Part shown: one piece after another, positions 1 to 6,567 of the stretch
Numbering within the stretch: the first letter of the stretch is position 1
Layout of the letters: every line of letters begins with the position of its first letter
NCBI GenBank assembly: GCA_964538575.1
Contig: CAZIGG010000125.1
Location: 1 to 8,397, forward strand
Source of the DNA: UBA2336 sp964538575
Lineage (GTDB): Bacteria; Bacteroidota; Bacteroidia; Cytophagales; Cyclobacteriaceae
Direction: 5' to 3'
DNA: 8,397 nucleotides
Translations under genes and position numbers: made by a program
The notes under the pieces: model-generated
Databases searched by the model: none
Told to the model about the DNA's origin: nothing
Seen by the model: the letters and a program-made list of their open reading frames with translations, nothing else

Positions 1-992
1 AGTTCCAGGAACTCGCTTCCGCCTTTTGCTCCTTTGCGGGCATTGTACGTGTAAACCTGCTTGATCTGGTACGGATTGAATTTTGTGTAGCGTTCATCCG
101 CATTTTTGATTTCGTCCAGCGTTTCAAATGAAGCTACGCCAATCCAGAGATCAGCGGCATGTGCTTTTTCAAAAACCGATTCAAAGCTGAGCTGAAGAAA
201 ACCTTTTGTTGAATCCGAACTCCATAAATAAGTAGCGCCCGCATCATTGATCAGTTTGGCGGCATAGTTTTGGCCCCCCGGCATGAACCAGGCATCACCA
301 TAAATTACTCCGCTCAGTACGGTTGGCTTTTTCTCCGTTTTATCGGCAAGCTGCTTCGTTTCCAGGTAGTTCTTTTCGATCATGCTGAACACGGCATCTG
401 CTTCTTTTTCTTTTTCAAAGAACAGCGCCATGAATTTGATCCACTCGGCTCTGCCCAGCGGATGTTCCTCCAGGTACTCCGCGTTTAAAATAACCGGAAT
501 GCCCAGCTCCTGTACTTTTTTTAACTGACCGAGATCGGCTGTCATCGTATAGCTCATGACCGCCTCGGGTTTTAACACCGCCAGCTTTTCGATGTTCATG
601 CCTTTCTCTGCACCTAATTCTTCTACCTTACCTGCGTCCACGAGCTTTCTTGTTTTTTCAGAGCTTATGTAATCGGTGGTTGGGAAGCCGACAAGCTTTT
701 CGCTGATGTTCAGGTAATCCAGTAGCGGAATGTGTGTAGTGGAGGTGCAAACGATGCGTTCAATGGGTGTAAAAATCACCTTTACATCCGCTTCGTGTTT
801 GGGCGGTGTCGTTCCTTTTTTAACTAAGAGGTATTTATAACCGGATGTTGCTCCCTTATAAGGATAGGTTATTTCAACAAGCTTAGAAGATCCGGCTTTT
901 GAAGTTTTAAAGCCTTTTGCATACCGGATGGTTTGTGATTGCGCAGTTGTAATGCTTAAAACAACAGCAATGAGCATGAATAACCGTTTCAT
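1..992 (-). CDS. Periplasmic substrate-binding protein of a B12/iron-siderophore-type ABC transporter (BtuF/FepB-like), 3' end cut by window edge
   Basis: 330 codons are visible from ATG at 992-990, with no stop before the window edge, so the C-terminus is missing. Residues 1-19 form a Sec signal peptide (MKRLFMLIAVVLSITTAQS) without a lipobox cysteine, so a soluble periplasmic protein is expected. The segment IERIVCTSTTHIPLLDYL (about 78-94), followed by GFPTTDYIS, the block EKLAVLKPEAVMSY (135-148) and ELGIPVILNAEYLEEHPLGRAEW (162-184), are typical of the TroA/BtuF-like binding fold of vitamin B12, haem and siderophore transporters. YNARKGAKGGSEF near the break is a common late motif, so probably 40-50 residues are missing. 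By family knowledge it would deliver ligand from the receptor to an inner-membrane BtuCD-type transporter. The specificity for cobalamin is inferred from the divergent riboswitch-controlled receptor gene; sequence alone cannot exclude a siderophore. No clear promoter is seen upstream on this strand. Confidence 0.9.
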   Translation of the reverse strand, partial: MKRLFMLIAVVLSITTAQSQTIRYAKGFKTSKAGSSKLVEITYPYKGATSGYKYLLVKKGTTPPKHEADVKVIFTPIERIVCTSTTHIPLLDYLNISEKLVGFPTTDYISSEKTRKLVDAGKVEELGAEKGMNIEKLAVLKPEAVMSYTMTADLGQLKKVQELGIPVILNAEYLEEHPLGRAEWIKFMALFFEKEKEADAVFSMIEKNYLETKQLADKTEKKPTVLSGVIYGDAWFMPGGQNYAAKLINDAGATYLWSSDSTKGFLQLSFESVFEKAHAADLWIGVASFETLDEIKNADERYTKFNPYQIKQVYTYNARKGAKGGSEFLE

Positions 993-1005
993 GCTGCAAT
1001 GATAC

Positions 1006-1038
1006 CTGATTCTGTTTAATCTTTTTCATTATGTTTGC
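1006..1038 (+). promoter_or_regulatory. Putative Bacteroidota-type promoter of the riboswitch-receptor transcript
   Basis: TATGTTTGC at 1030-1038 matches the Bacteroidota -7 consensus TAnnTTTG. It lies 13 bases before the first conserved riboswitch helix, which is where a start of transcription is expected. The -33 element is poor: only CTG at 1006-1008 sits at the right distance (21 bases). It overlaps the 5' leader of the divergent binding-protein gene. Confidence 0.45.
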
Positions 1039-1047
1039 AACAGATTT

Positions 1048-1238
1048 ATGGTTCCCGCACGGTTTAAAGCCTTGCGGGATTAAAAGGGAATCCCGTGAAA
1101 AACGGAAGCTGTCCCCGCAACTGTAATCCTTACGTGTCTTATATGATGCGTCTGCTGACAATCACAAAGCCACTGACTGCTTAAAACAATCGGGAAGGCG
1201 TTAGCAAAAAAGGAAAGCCAGGAGACCTGCCATGCATC
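1048..1238 (+). promoter_or_regulatory. Cobalamin (B12) riboswitch, adenosylcobalamin-type
   Basis: All the main conserved blocks of the cobalamin riboswitch appear in order. A hairpin pairs TCCCGCA (1053-1059) with TGCGGGA (1073-1079). Then come AAAAGGGAA (1082-1090), GCTG followed by CCCCGCAACTGTAA (1113-1126), GCCACTG (1169-1175), CGGGAAGGC (1191-1199), and the B12 box GCCAGGAGACCTGCC (1217-1231). The GCCACTG/CGGGAAGGC pair is typical of the larger class that binds adenosylcobalamin. Family knowledge says that bound cobalamin lowers expression of the downstream gene, here the TonB-dependent receptor. It does not cover the divergent binding-protein gene, which is read from the other strand. 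The exact 5' and 3' edges are approximate. Confidence 0.95.
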
Positions 1239-1252
1239 TGCAAAAATCAGAG

Positions 1253-1266
1253 CTTTCGGGTGAAAG
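1253..1266 (+). promoter_or_regulatory. Small hairpin just downstream of the B12 box
   Basis: CTTTC (1253-1257) and GAAAG (1262-1266) form a five-pair stem around a GGGT loop. It has no U-run after it, so it is not an intrinsic terminator. It may be part of the expression platform, or the loop partner of the riboswitch pseudoknot. The call rests only on complementarity. Confidence 0.35.
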
Positions 1267-1315
1267 GCAATGCGTAAGCAGAGAACGTGTCTGTTTATTT
1301 TTCATTTCTCCAAGG

Positions 1316-1351
1316 CTCATAGTGTTTAACCAAAACAAACAATGCTATGAG
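1316..1351 (+). promoter_or_regulatory. Putative start-codon sequestering hairpin of the receptor gene
   Basis: CTCATAGTGTT (1316-1326) pairs with AATGCTATGAG (1341-1351) over eleven positions: nine Watson-Crick and two G-U pairs. The loop is 14 bases and rich in A and C. The ATG at 1347-1349 lies inside the stem. No terminator is visible between the riboswitch and the gene, so control at translation through this stem is plausible. No alternative partner that would open it has been identified by eye. Confidence 0.45.
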
Positions 1352-3187
1352 AAAAATTGTACAAACACTCTTGTTGAGTATCGTCCTGACAAACGTTATC
1401 TATGCTCAGGACACATTAAAAACACAAACACTTCAGGAAACGGTTGTGCTTGGCACGCGCTTCGATGTTCCGGCCGAACGATCCGGTAAGGTAATTTTTA
1501 AGATTAATTCAGATCAGCTTCAGGCTCAGGTTAATGTTGCAGATGCGCTGAACCAGGTTCCCGGAATTCAAATGGACGGGAATTTCGGTACGCCCGGCAC
1601 AAACATCAGTTACTTCGTGCGGGGCGGACGCAGCAGGCAAACATTAATTATGCTGGATGGCATTCCCATGAATGATCCCTCCGGCATTGATCCGTTTTAT
1701 GATTTGCGGTTTGTTTCAACCAGCCAGCTTGATCATGTGGAAATTCTGCAAGGCGGATTAAGCACCTTGTACGGATCAGGAGCTTCAGCTTCTGTAATTA
1801 ATCTTCAAACAAAAAATGCTGCCCGGGATGGAATTCACGGAGCGGTTGGAATGCAGGCTGGAAGCTGGAACACACTCGGACAAAATATCAACCTGAACGG
1901 TCGGAAAGATAAATTTTCGTTTCAATTGCTTGGAAGCAATTTAACTTCAGATGGTTTTTCGGCAGCCCAGGAGCCAGCGGGGGCAACAGGTTATGATGAT
2001 GACGGCTTTAAAAGGCGAAACGGATTTTTAAAGTCAGGCTATCAAATCACCCCGACATTAAAAGCAGAGATTTTTGGCGGGATTGACTGGTTTGATGCTG
2101 ACTATGATGTGGGCGCTTTCATAGACGGTGATGATTCACAACAACAGAAGCAAAACCGGATCGGGGGAAAAATAACCAAGGGTTATTCAAAGGGTTCAAT
2201 AACGCTAACCGCGCAGCACACGGCTTTGGAACGAAAGATTACCGGCTCGTTTCCAACCGAGTATAACGGAAGCAATTGGTTTTCTGAGCTGGTCAACAGG
2301 CATGAAATCAATTCCAGGGTAACAATTCTGAGCGGAGTGAGTTTTCAAAATCTTTCGTATGATGAGAAAGAGACTGTTTCGAAGGATACCACTTCTTTTA
2401 CAATTATTGATCCGTATACTTCCATACTGTTAACCCTGCCTTCCGGGTTTAGTCTGCATGCCGGTGTACGATTAAATACCCATAGCGATTATGGCTCAAA
2501 GGTATTGTATAATATAAATCCGGCCTGGCTGATCAATGTTACGGATGCGGTTACTGTTAAGCCTTTTGCGTCCGCATCGACTTCTTACATCACACCCACG
2601 CTGTTTCAGCTTCATACTCCCTGGGGCGGAAATAAAAATTTAAAACCTGAAGAGTCTTTTAATTATGAGTATGGACTTTCTGTTTATCTCACGAATAAAG
2701 TATCGTTCTCGGCAGTTAACTTTTTCAGGGAAGAGCGTGATGTAATCGGGTACACGATGCAGTATGAGAATATCTCGGAGAAACGCAGGGTGAAAGGAGT
2801 CACTGTTGATCTTAAGTATAAACCCGTTGACATGCTTACCATTTCCGGTGATTTCACCTGGGTTACTTCCGATGATCAATCCAGCTTTTACCGTATCCCG
2901 GCCAGGAAAGCGGGCGGAGGCATACAGTTAAACCCGTTGAAATCAACTTTTATAAACGTCCGGTATCAATACACAAGTGCGCGTACGGATTTGTACTATG
3001 ATGAGTTTTTTAATCCTAACGATATTGAGCTTTCTTCCTACAGCCTGGTTGACCTGACCGTATCGCAAAAACTGTTTAAGGAACACCTGGCGTTTTATGC
3101 AGGCGTTTATAACTTGCTGGATGAATCCTTTACAGGCGTGTATGGATATACTACCCGTGGCCGAAACTTTTCAATTGGATTAACTTA
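1347..3187 (+). CDS. btuB: TonB-dependent outer-membrane receptor, BtuB-like (probable cobalamin receptor), C-terminus in the assembly gap
   Basis: 613 residues are visible before the N run. Residues 1-20 are a signal peptide ending VIYA|QD. A TonB box-like stretch, TLQETVVLGTR, follows at 28-38. The plug domain covers roughly 45-160, with ADALNQVPGIQ, YFVRGG, IMLDGIPMNDP and GGLSTLYGSGASASVINL. The rest has the alternating beta-strand pattern of a 22-strand barrel, including NKNLKPEESFNYEYG and the late NLLDESFTG. The last visible residues, GRNFSIGLT, look like the final strand, so only a few residues are missing; E. coli BtuB is of similar size. There is no SusC-type carboxypeptidase-like N-terminal extension. 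Energised by TonB-ExbBD, such receptors import cobalamin across the outer membrane. The cobalamin substrate is inferred mainly from the riboswitch directly upstream. An open reading frame formally crosses the N run to 3317, but that tail is an artefact. Confidence 0.9.
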
Positions 3188-3287
3188 NNNNNNNNNNNNN
3201 NNNNNNNNNNNNNNNNNNNNNNNNNNNNNNNNNNNNNNNNNNNNNNNNNNNNNNNNNNNNNNNNNNNNNNNNNNNNNNNNNNNNNNN
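3188..3287. other. Assembly gap of exactly 100 N
   Basis: Exactly one hundred undetermined bases are usually a placeholder for a gap of unknown size. It contains the 3' ends of two convergent genes. The GTPase on the minus strand lacks about 35-45 residues compared with its family and the receptor lacks a few, so the true gap is probably somewhat longer than 100 bases. Confidence 0.98.
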
Positions 3288-4162
3288 AACCGGCTTAAAT
3301 CATTTTTGAGCAACTGATCAAACGATTCACGAAAGGCAGTAACACGTTGCTCTTTGCGTTGCAGATCAAAGTATCCGGAATGTACAGCATGATCTTTAAA
3401 GCTCAGGATTGCGGCCCAGATTTCTTTAATGCCTTTGTTCTCAAGCGCTGAGCTGGTAAGAACTTTTGGCTTCCAGCCGGAAGCGTTATCCGTAAACAAA
3501 TTTAACGCATGCTGGTAATCGGCCTGGGCTTCTTTTGCACGCCTGACGTTATCGCCATCGGCTTTAGTGATCACGATCGCATCGGCCATTTCCATGATAC
3601 CTTTTTTAATTCCCTGCAATTCATCACCGGCACCGGCCAGCATCAGCAACAGGAAAAAGTCAACCAGATTTCTCACACTGGTTTCTGATTGTCCAACGCC
3701 AACCGTCTCAACAATGATCACTTCATATCCCGCGGCTTCGCAGAGTAAAATACATTCCCGCGTTCTGCCGGTTGTTCCTCCGAGCGTATTCCCGGAAGCG
3801 CTTGGGCGGATAAACGCGAGCGGATTTTTGGAAAGCTCTTCCATCCGCGTTTTATCGCCCAGGATACTTCCCTTCGTAAGCTGGCTGCTTGGGTCAATGG
3901 TAAGAACCGCAATTTTTTTATTCAATGAAGTAATGTGTTTACCGAAGGCTTCAATAAACGTGCTCTTTCCGACACCCGGCACACCGGTTATTCCAATGCG
4001 GATTGCAGTATTTTTGTGATTGAGTATAGCGAGCAATTCAGCAGCCTGTTGCTGATCTTCCGGAAGGCTGCTTTCCGCCAGGCTGATGGCTTTGGCAAGG
4101 ATTACCCGGTCTCCCGCAGAAATCCCGCGTGCATATTCTTCGGTGGAAAGGCGTTGCTTCAC
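3288..4162 (-). CDS. meaB: MeaB/ArgK-family GTPase, methylmalonyl-CoA mutase chaperone, C-terminus in the assembly gap
   Basis: 291 residues are visible. The family guards B12-dependent methylmalonyl-CoA mutase in the cytoplasm: GTP hydrolysis gates loading of adenosylcobalamin and release of damaged cofactor. Visible features are an N-terminal helical region (1-52), the Walker A/P-loop GVPGVGKST (60-68), TIDPSS (88-93), the conserved GSILGDKTRM (98-107) and RPSASGNTLGG (119-129), the switch motif ETVGVGQSE (152-160), the base-recognition motif TKAD (199-202, Thr where the general GTPase motif has Asn), and SSAL (237-240). Family members are about 325-335 residues, so the C-terminal dimerisation segment lies in the N run. 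The start is GTG at 4162-4160: the same frame has no ATG between it and the upstream stop TAG, and the next Met (107) lies beyond the P-loop. No mutase gene is visible in the window. Confidence 0.95.
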
Positions 4163-4165
4163 GTG

Positions 4166-4198
4166 TTGGAATTTACTTCGAATTACAGCCTAAATTTC
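4166..4198 (+). promoter_or_regulatory. Possible promoter of the CHASE2 gene
   Basis: TTG (4166-4168), a 22-base spacer and TAAATTTC (4191-4198) approximate the Bacteroidota -33/-7 arrangement TTG-N(17-23)-TAnnTTTG, with one mismatch in the -7 element. A second near match, TAAATTTA, starts at 4199. Transcription would begin shortly before the ATG at 4224. Confidence 0.35.
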
Positions 4199-4208
4199 TA
4201 AATTTAGG
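4189..4208. repeat. Perfect 9-bp inverted repeat between divergent genes
   Basis: CCTAAATTT (4189-4197) and AAATTTAGG (4200-4208) are exact reverse complements separated by CT. The repeat sits in the 61-bp space between the meaB start (4162) and the CHASE2 gene start (4224), over the likely promoter of the latter. It could be an operator for a dimeric regulator, or simply two back-to-back TAnnTTTG-like promoter elements. Confidence 0.6.
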
Positions 4209-4223
4209 TAAACAAATCTCCCC

Positions 4224-5546
4224 ATGAAGAAAAGTTTTTGGCTGGATGTGGTGGTCGCGACAACCTTCACCTTTTTATTAATGTGGGGGATTTTTCAATT
4301 AACTCAACTTAAGGTACTAAATGCATTTGATTCCATTGGAAATGCATTGGGAGATGTTGAACTGACCGATTACGTTTTCAACAACATGAGGGATGATCCG
4401 GAACTGGATACCAATATTGTAGTCATCAACATCGGCCGGCTCAGCAGACGACAAATTGCGCAACAAATAGAGATCATTAGCCAGTATCAGCCAAAGGTTA
4501 TTGGAATAGATGCTTTTTTCCATTGCAATGGTCTTCCTTATGACACATTTTATTGTCCTCCCCTGCGCGACCCTGTTGGTAACGCCATGTTAGGCCAGGC
4601 AATTAAGAAGGCAGGCAATGTAGTAATGGTTTCAAAACTTCTTCAGTCAAGCAGCTTAGCCGCGAGTGATATTGAAGATGTTTATGATTCATTACAGGTT
4701 TCTGATCCAATTTACAGAGACTCGGCATTTGCAGAAGGCTTTGCAAGCCTCGAAACGGATGCTGAGGTTCAGGAAGATGTAAAAACATGCCGTACGTTCA
4801 ACCCCAGTATGATGGTGAACGGAAAAAGAGAGCTGGCCTTTTCGGTTCAAATGGCTATGTTGTATGATTCGGTGAAGACCAAGGAGTTCCTGGCGCGGGA
4901 TAATTTTTCGGAGATCATAAATTATCGCGGTAACATGGCCGATTTCCATAATCAGTCAAATTTTAAGCTCGCTTTTTATGCGATTGATGTTGAGCAGGTT
5001 TTTGAGGGAGGATTTCTTCCCGGGATGATTAAAGACAAGATCGTGATTTTTGGTTTTCTAGGCCAACAATTTGGTGATCCATCGTGGGAAGACAAATTTT
5101 ATACACCTCTTAATTTGACTATGGCCGGAAAGGCCAACCCGGATATGTTCGGCCCCATTATTCACGCCAATATTATTTCCATGATTTTGCACAAAGACTA
5201 TATCAACCGGATGGCTGAGTGGCAGGAAATAGCTATGGCCATCGTGCTCTGTCTGCTGAACGTGGCATTATTTTCGCTGATCCACATCAAATTGCCGGAT
5301 TGGTATGACGGTATTACAAAGCTTATCCAGTTAATTGAAATCCTGTTATTCGTATTAATTATGGTTACGGTTTTTAGTTATTATGATTTTAAACTGGAGA
5401 TCACACTTAGTCTGGCGGCCATTGCATTGGCGGGAGATTCGTATGAAATTTATGTAGGCGTTGTCAAAAACCTTGTAAATCGTATCAAAAACGGGGGTTT
5501 AAAGCGTTTGTTTACCAAGCGGAAGAAGAACGTATTAACTCCCTGA
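4224..5546 (+). CDS. CHASE2-domain membrane protein without an output domain
   Basis: 440 residues. One N-terminal membrane helix (about 8-27) is followed by a large extracytoplasmic domain (about 35-330), three close C-terminal helices (about 335-355, 366-386, 391-408) and a short basic tail (KRLFTKRKKN). CHASE2 hallmarks are NIVVINIGRLSRRQIAQQI (64-82), YQPKVIGIDAFF (88-99), FSEIINYRG (228-236), DKIVIFGFLG (271-280) and GPIIHANIISMIL (310-322). CHASE2 is an extracellular sensory domain, usually fused to a histidine kinase, adenylate or diguanylate cyclase, or Ser/Thr kinase. Here only about 31 residues follow the last helix, so no catalytic output is encoded. Cys101 and Cys111 flank a ten-residue loop and could form a disulfide; Cys189 is also present. 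The gene is followed 49 bp later by the first of two secreted FecR-like proteins, which suggests co-transcription. Ligand and partner are unknown. Confidence 0.88.
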   Translation: MKKSFWLDVVVATTFTFLLMWGIFQLTQLKVLNAFDSIGNALGDVELTDYVFNNMRDDPELDTNIVVINIGRLSRRQIAQQIEIISQYQPKVIGIDAFFHCNGLPYDTFYCPPLRDPVGNAMLGQAIKKAGNVVMVSKLLQSSSLAASDIEDVYDSLQVSDPIYRDSAFAEGFASLETDAEVQEDVKTCRTFNPSMMVNGKRELAFSVQMAMLYDSVKTKEFLARDNFSEIINYRGNMADFHNQSNFKLAFYAIDVEQVFEGGFLPGMIKDKIVIFGFLGQQFGDPSWEDKFYTPLNLTMAGKANPDMFGPIIHANIISMILHKDYINRMAEWQEIAMAIVLCLLNVALFSLIHIKLPDWYDGITKLIQLIEILLFVLIMVTVFSYYDFKLEITLSLAAIALAGDSYEIYVGVVKNLVNRIKNGGLKRLFTKRKKNVLTP

Positions 5547-5595
5547 AATCGCATATTTTTAATTAAATTTAACAGTGAAATCATCTTTTAAACCC

Positions 5596-6489
5596 ATGAA
5601 AACCAGAACATTGAGTCTTGTTGTAGCTTTTGTTTTCGTTAGCGCTTTTGCCTTTGGTCAGGATTACGCTTTCAAGGTATTGGCCAGCAAAGGGGCAAAT
5701 GAAATAAAGTCAGGCGACACATGGCAGCCCCTTAAAACAGGGGCAAGCCTCAAGGCGACCGATGAATTGAAAATAGGTGAGAACGCTTACCTCGGATTGA
5801 TCAGTGCAGAAGGCACTCCGGTTGAGCTTCGCAAGGCCGAGATTAGAAAAGTGGCGGATATTGAAGTGAAGAAAGGCGGAAGCGCCTTGAATAAATACAC
5901 GGATTTTATCCTAAGCTCAAACGCAGAAACAAAGAAGAATAAACTGGGCGCAACGGGAGCGGTGGTTCGTGATGTTAAAGAAAGCAAAGCGATTGCCATT
6001 ATGCTGCCCGAGAAGGATTTTCCGTATGTGTATAACAAGTCAGTCGTTATAAACTGGGACGGAGAAAAGGTTCAGGGCCCGTATGTAGTTACTGTTAAGG
6101 ATATGTTTGAAGAACCGATCTCGAAGTTTGATACACCCGAAATTTCTTTTACACTTGATTTGAGCGATCCGAAGTTTGTTTCTCAAAACGCAATTTTTGT
6201 TGAAGTAAGCTCAAAAGCCGACCCGAAACTTAGCTCTTCCCGTTATTACATTAAACAAATGCCTTCAACCGAGCGTGAAAAGGTGAAAAAACAATTGGAT
6301 GAGATTCTCGGAGACGTTTCTGATGAAACGGCACTTAACAAGATTTACCTGGCTCGTTTTTTCGAAGAAAATAACCTGTTAATTGACGCCATCGGTGAAT
6401 ATGAAAAGGCTGTTAAGCTCGCACCGGATGTGCCTGCGTTCAAAGAATATTATGACGATTTCCTGTATCGCAGAGGAATGAAAAAATAA
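5596..6489 (+). CDS. Secreted FecR-like domain protein with TPR-like C-terminus (paralog 1)
   Basis: 297 residues from the ATG at 5596. A GTG at 5575 would add seven residues, but the ATG puts the signal peptide (about 1-21, ending FAFG|QD) at the usual place and gives a length equal to the next gene. Residues 24-105 resemble a FecR-type/SH3-like beta domain: YAFKVLASKG, WQPLKTGASL, DELKIGENAYLGL, GTPVELRKAEIRKVADI, then SALNKYTDFILS. A linker KLGATGAV (116-123) leads to a beta-rich middle (about 130-220, Ig-like in pattern, with VVINW and GPYVVTV). The C-terminus (about 243-290) holds one TPR-like helical pair, IYLARFFEENNLLIDAIGEY and EKAVKLAPDVP. No lipobox or membrane anchor is seen, so it is probably periplasmic or exported. 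FecR of iron signalling is a membrane anti-sigma regulator; this protein shares only domain resemblance, and no sigma factor is nearby. The role is unknown; a partner of the upstream CHASE2 protein is an inference. Confidence 0.82.
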   Translation: MKTRTLSLVVAFVFVSAFAFGQDYAFKVLASKGANEIKSGDTWQPLKTGASLKATDELKIGENAYLGLISAEGTPVELRKAEIRKVADIEVKKGGSALNKYTDFILSSNAETKKNKLGATGAVVRDVKESKAIAIMLPEKDFPYVYNKSVVINWDGEKVQGPYVVTVKDMFEEPISKFDTPEISFTLDLSDPKFVSQNAIFVEVSSKADPKLSSSRYYIKQMPSTEREKVKKQLDEILGDVSDETALNKIYLARFFEENNLLIDAIGEYEKAVKLAPDVPAFKEYYDDFLYRRGMKK

Positions 6490-6508
6490 GTTGATTCAAA
6501 CGAATTTA

Positions 6509-6537
6509 AAAGAACTGCTTTACACGAGCAGTTCTTT
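6509..6537. terminator. Strong hairpin between the two FecR-like genes, probable terminator or attenuator
   Basis: AAAGAACTGCT (6509-6519) and AGCAGTTCTTT (6527-6537) are perfect 11-bp arms around a seven-base loop. The A-rich left and T-rich right flanks suit termination in either direction, though after TTT the run is broken by GC before TTTAT. It lies 20 bases after the stop of the first paralog, so transcripts may end or thin out before the second. Confidence 0.75.
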
Positions 6538-6567
6538 GCTTTATAAGTAAAAAATAACCAATCCCAC

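Noticed and set aside
907..1161. A minus-strand reading frame across the riboswitch into the binding-protein gene.
   Set aside because: It overlaps the signal peptide of the binding protein in another frame and crosses the conserved aptamer.
1232..1489. An 85-codon reading frame starting at the end of the B12 box and overlapping the receptor start in another frame.
   Set aside because: It begins inside the riboswitch leader, has no protein-like pattern and overlaps a clear receptor gene; it is most likely chance.
3188..3317. Extension of the receptor gene through the N run to a stop at 3317.
   Set aside because: The bases after the gap encode the MeaB C-terminal part on the other strand; the receptor stop must lie inside the gap.
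3567..4019. A 150-codon plus-strand reading frame inside meaB.
   Set aside because: It is antisense to the P-loop and switch regions of a well-conserved GTPase, so its length is a by-product.
5575..5595. A GTG start adding MKSSFKP to the first FecR-like protein.
   Set aside because: The in-frame ATG at 5596 places the signal peptide at the N-terminus and gives nearly the same length as the paralog.
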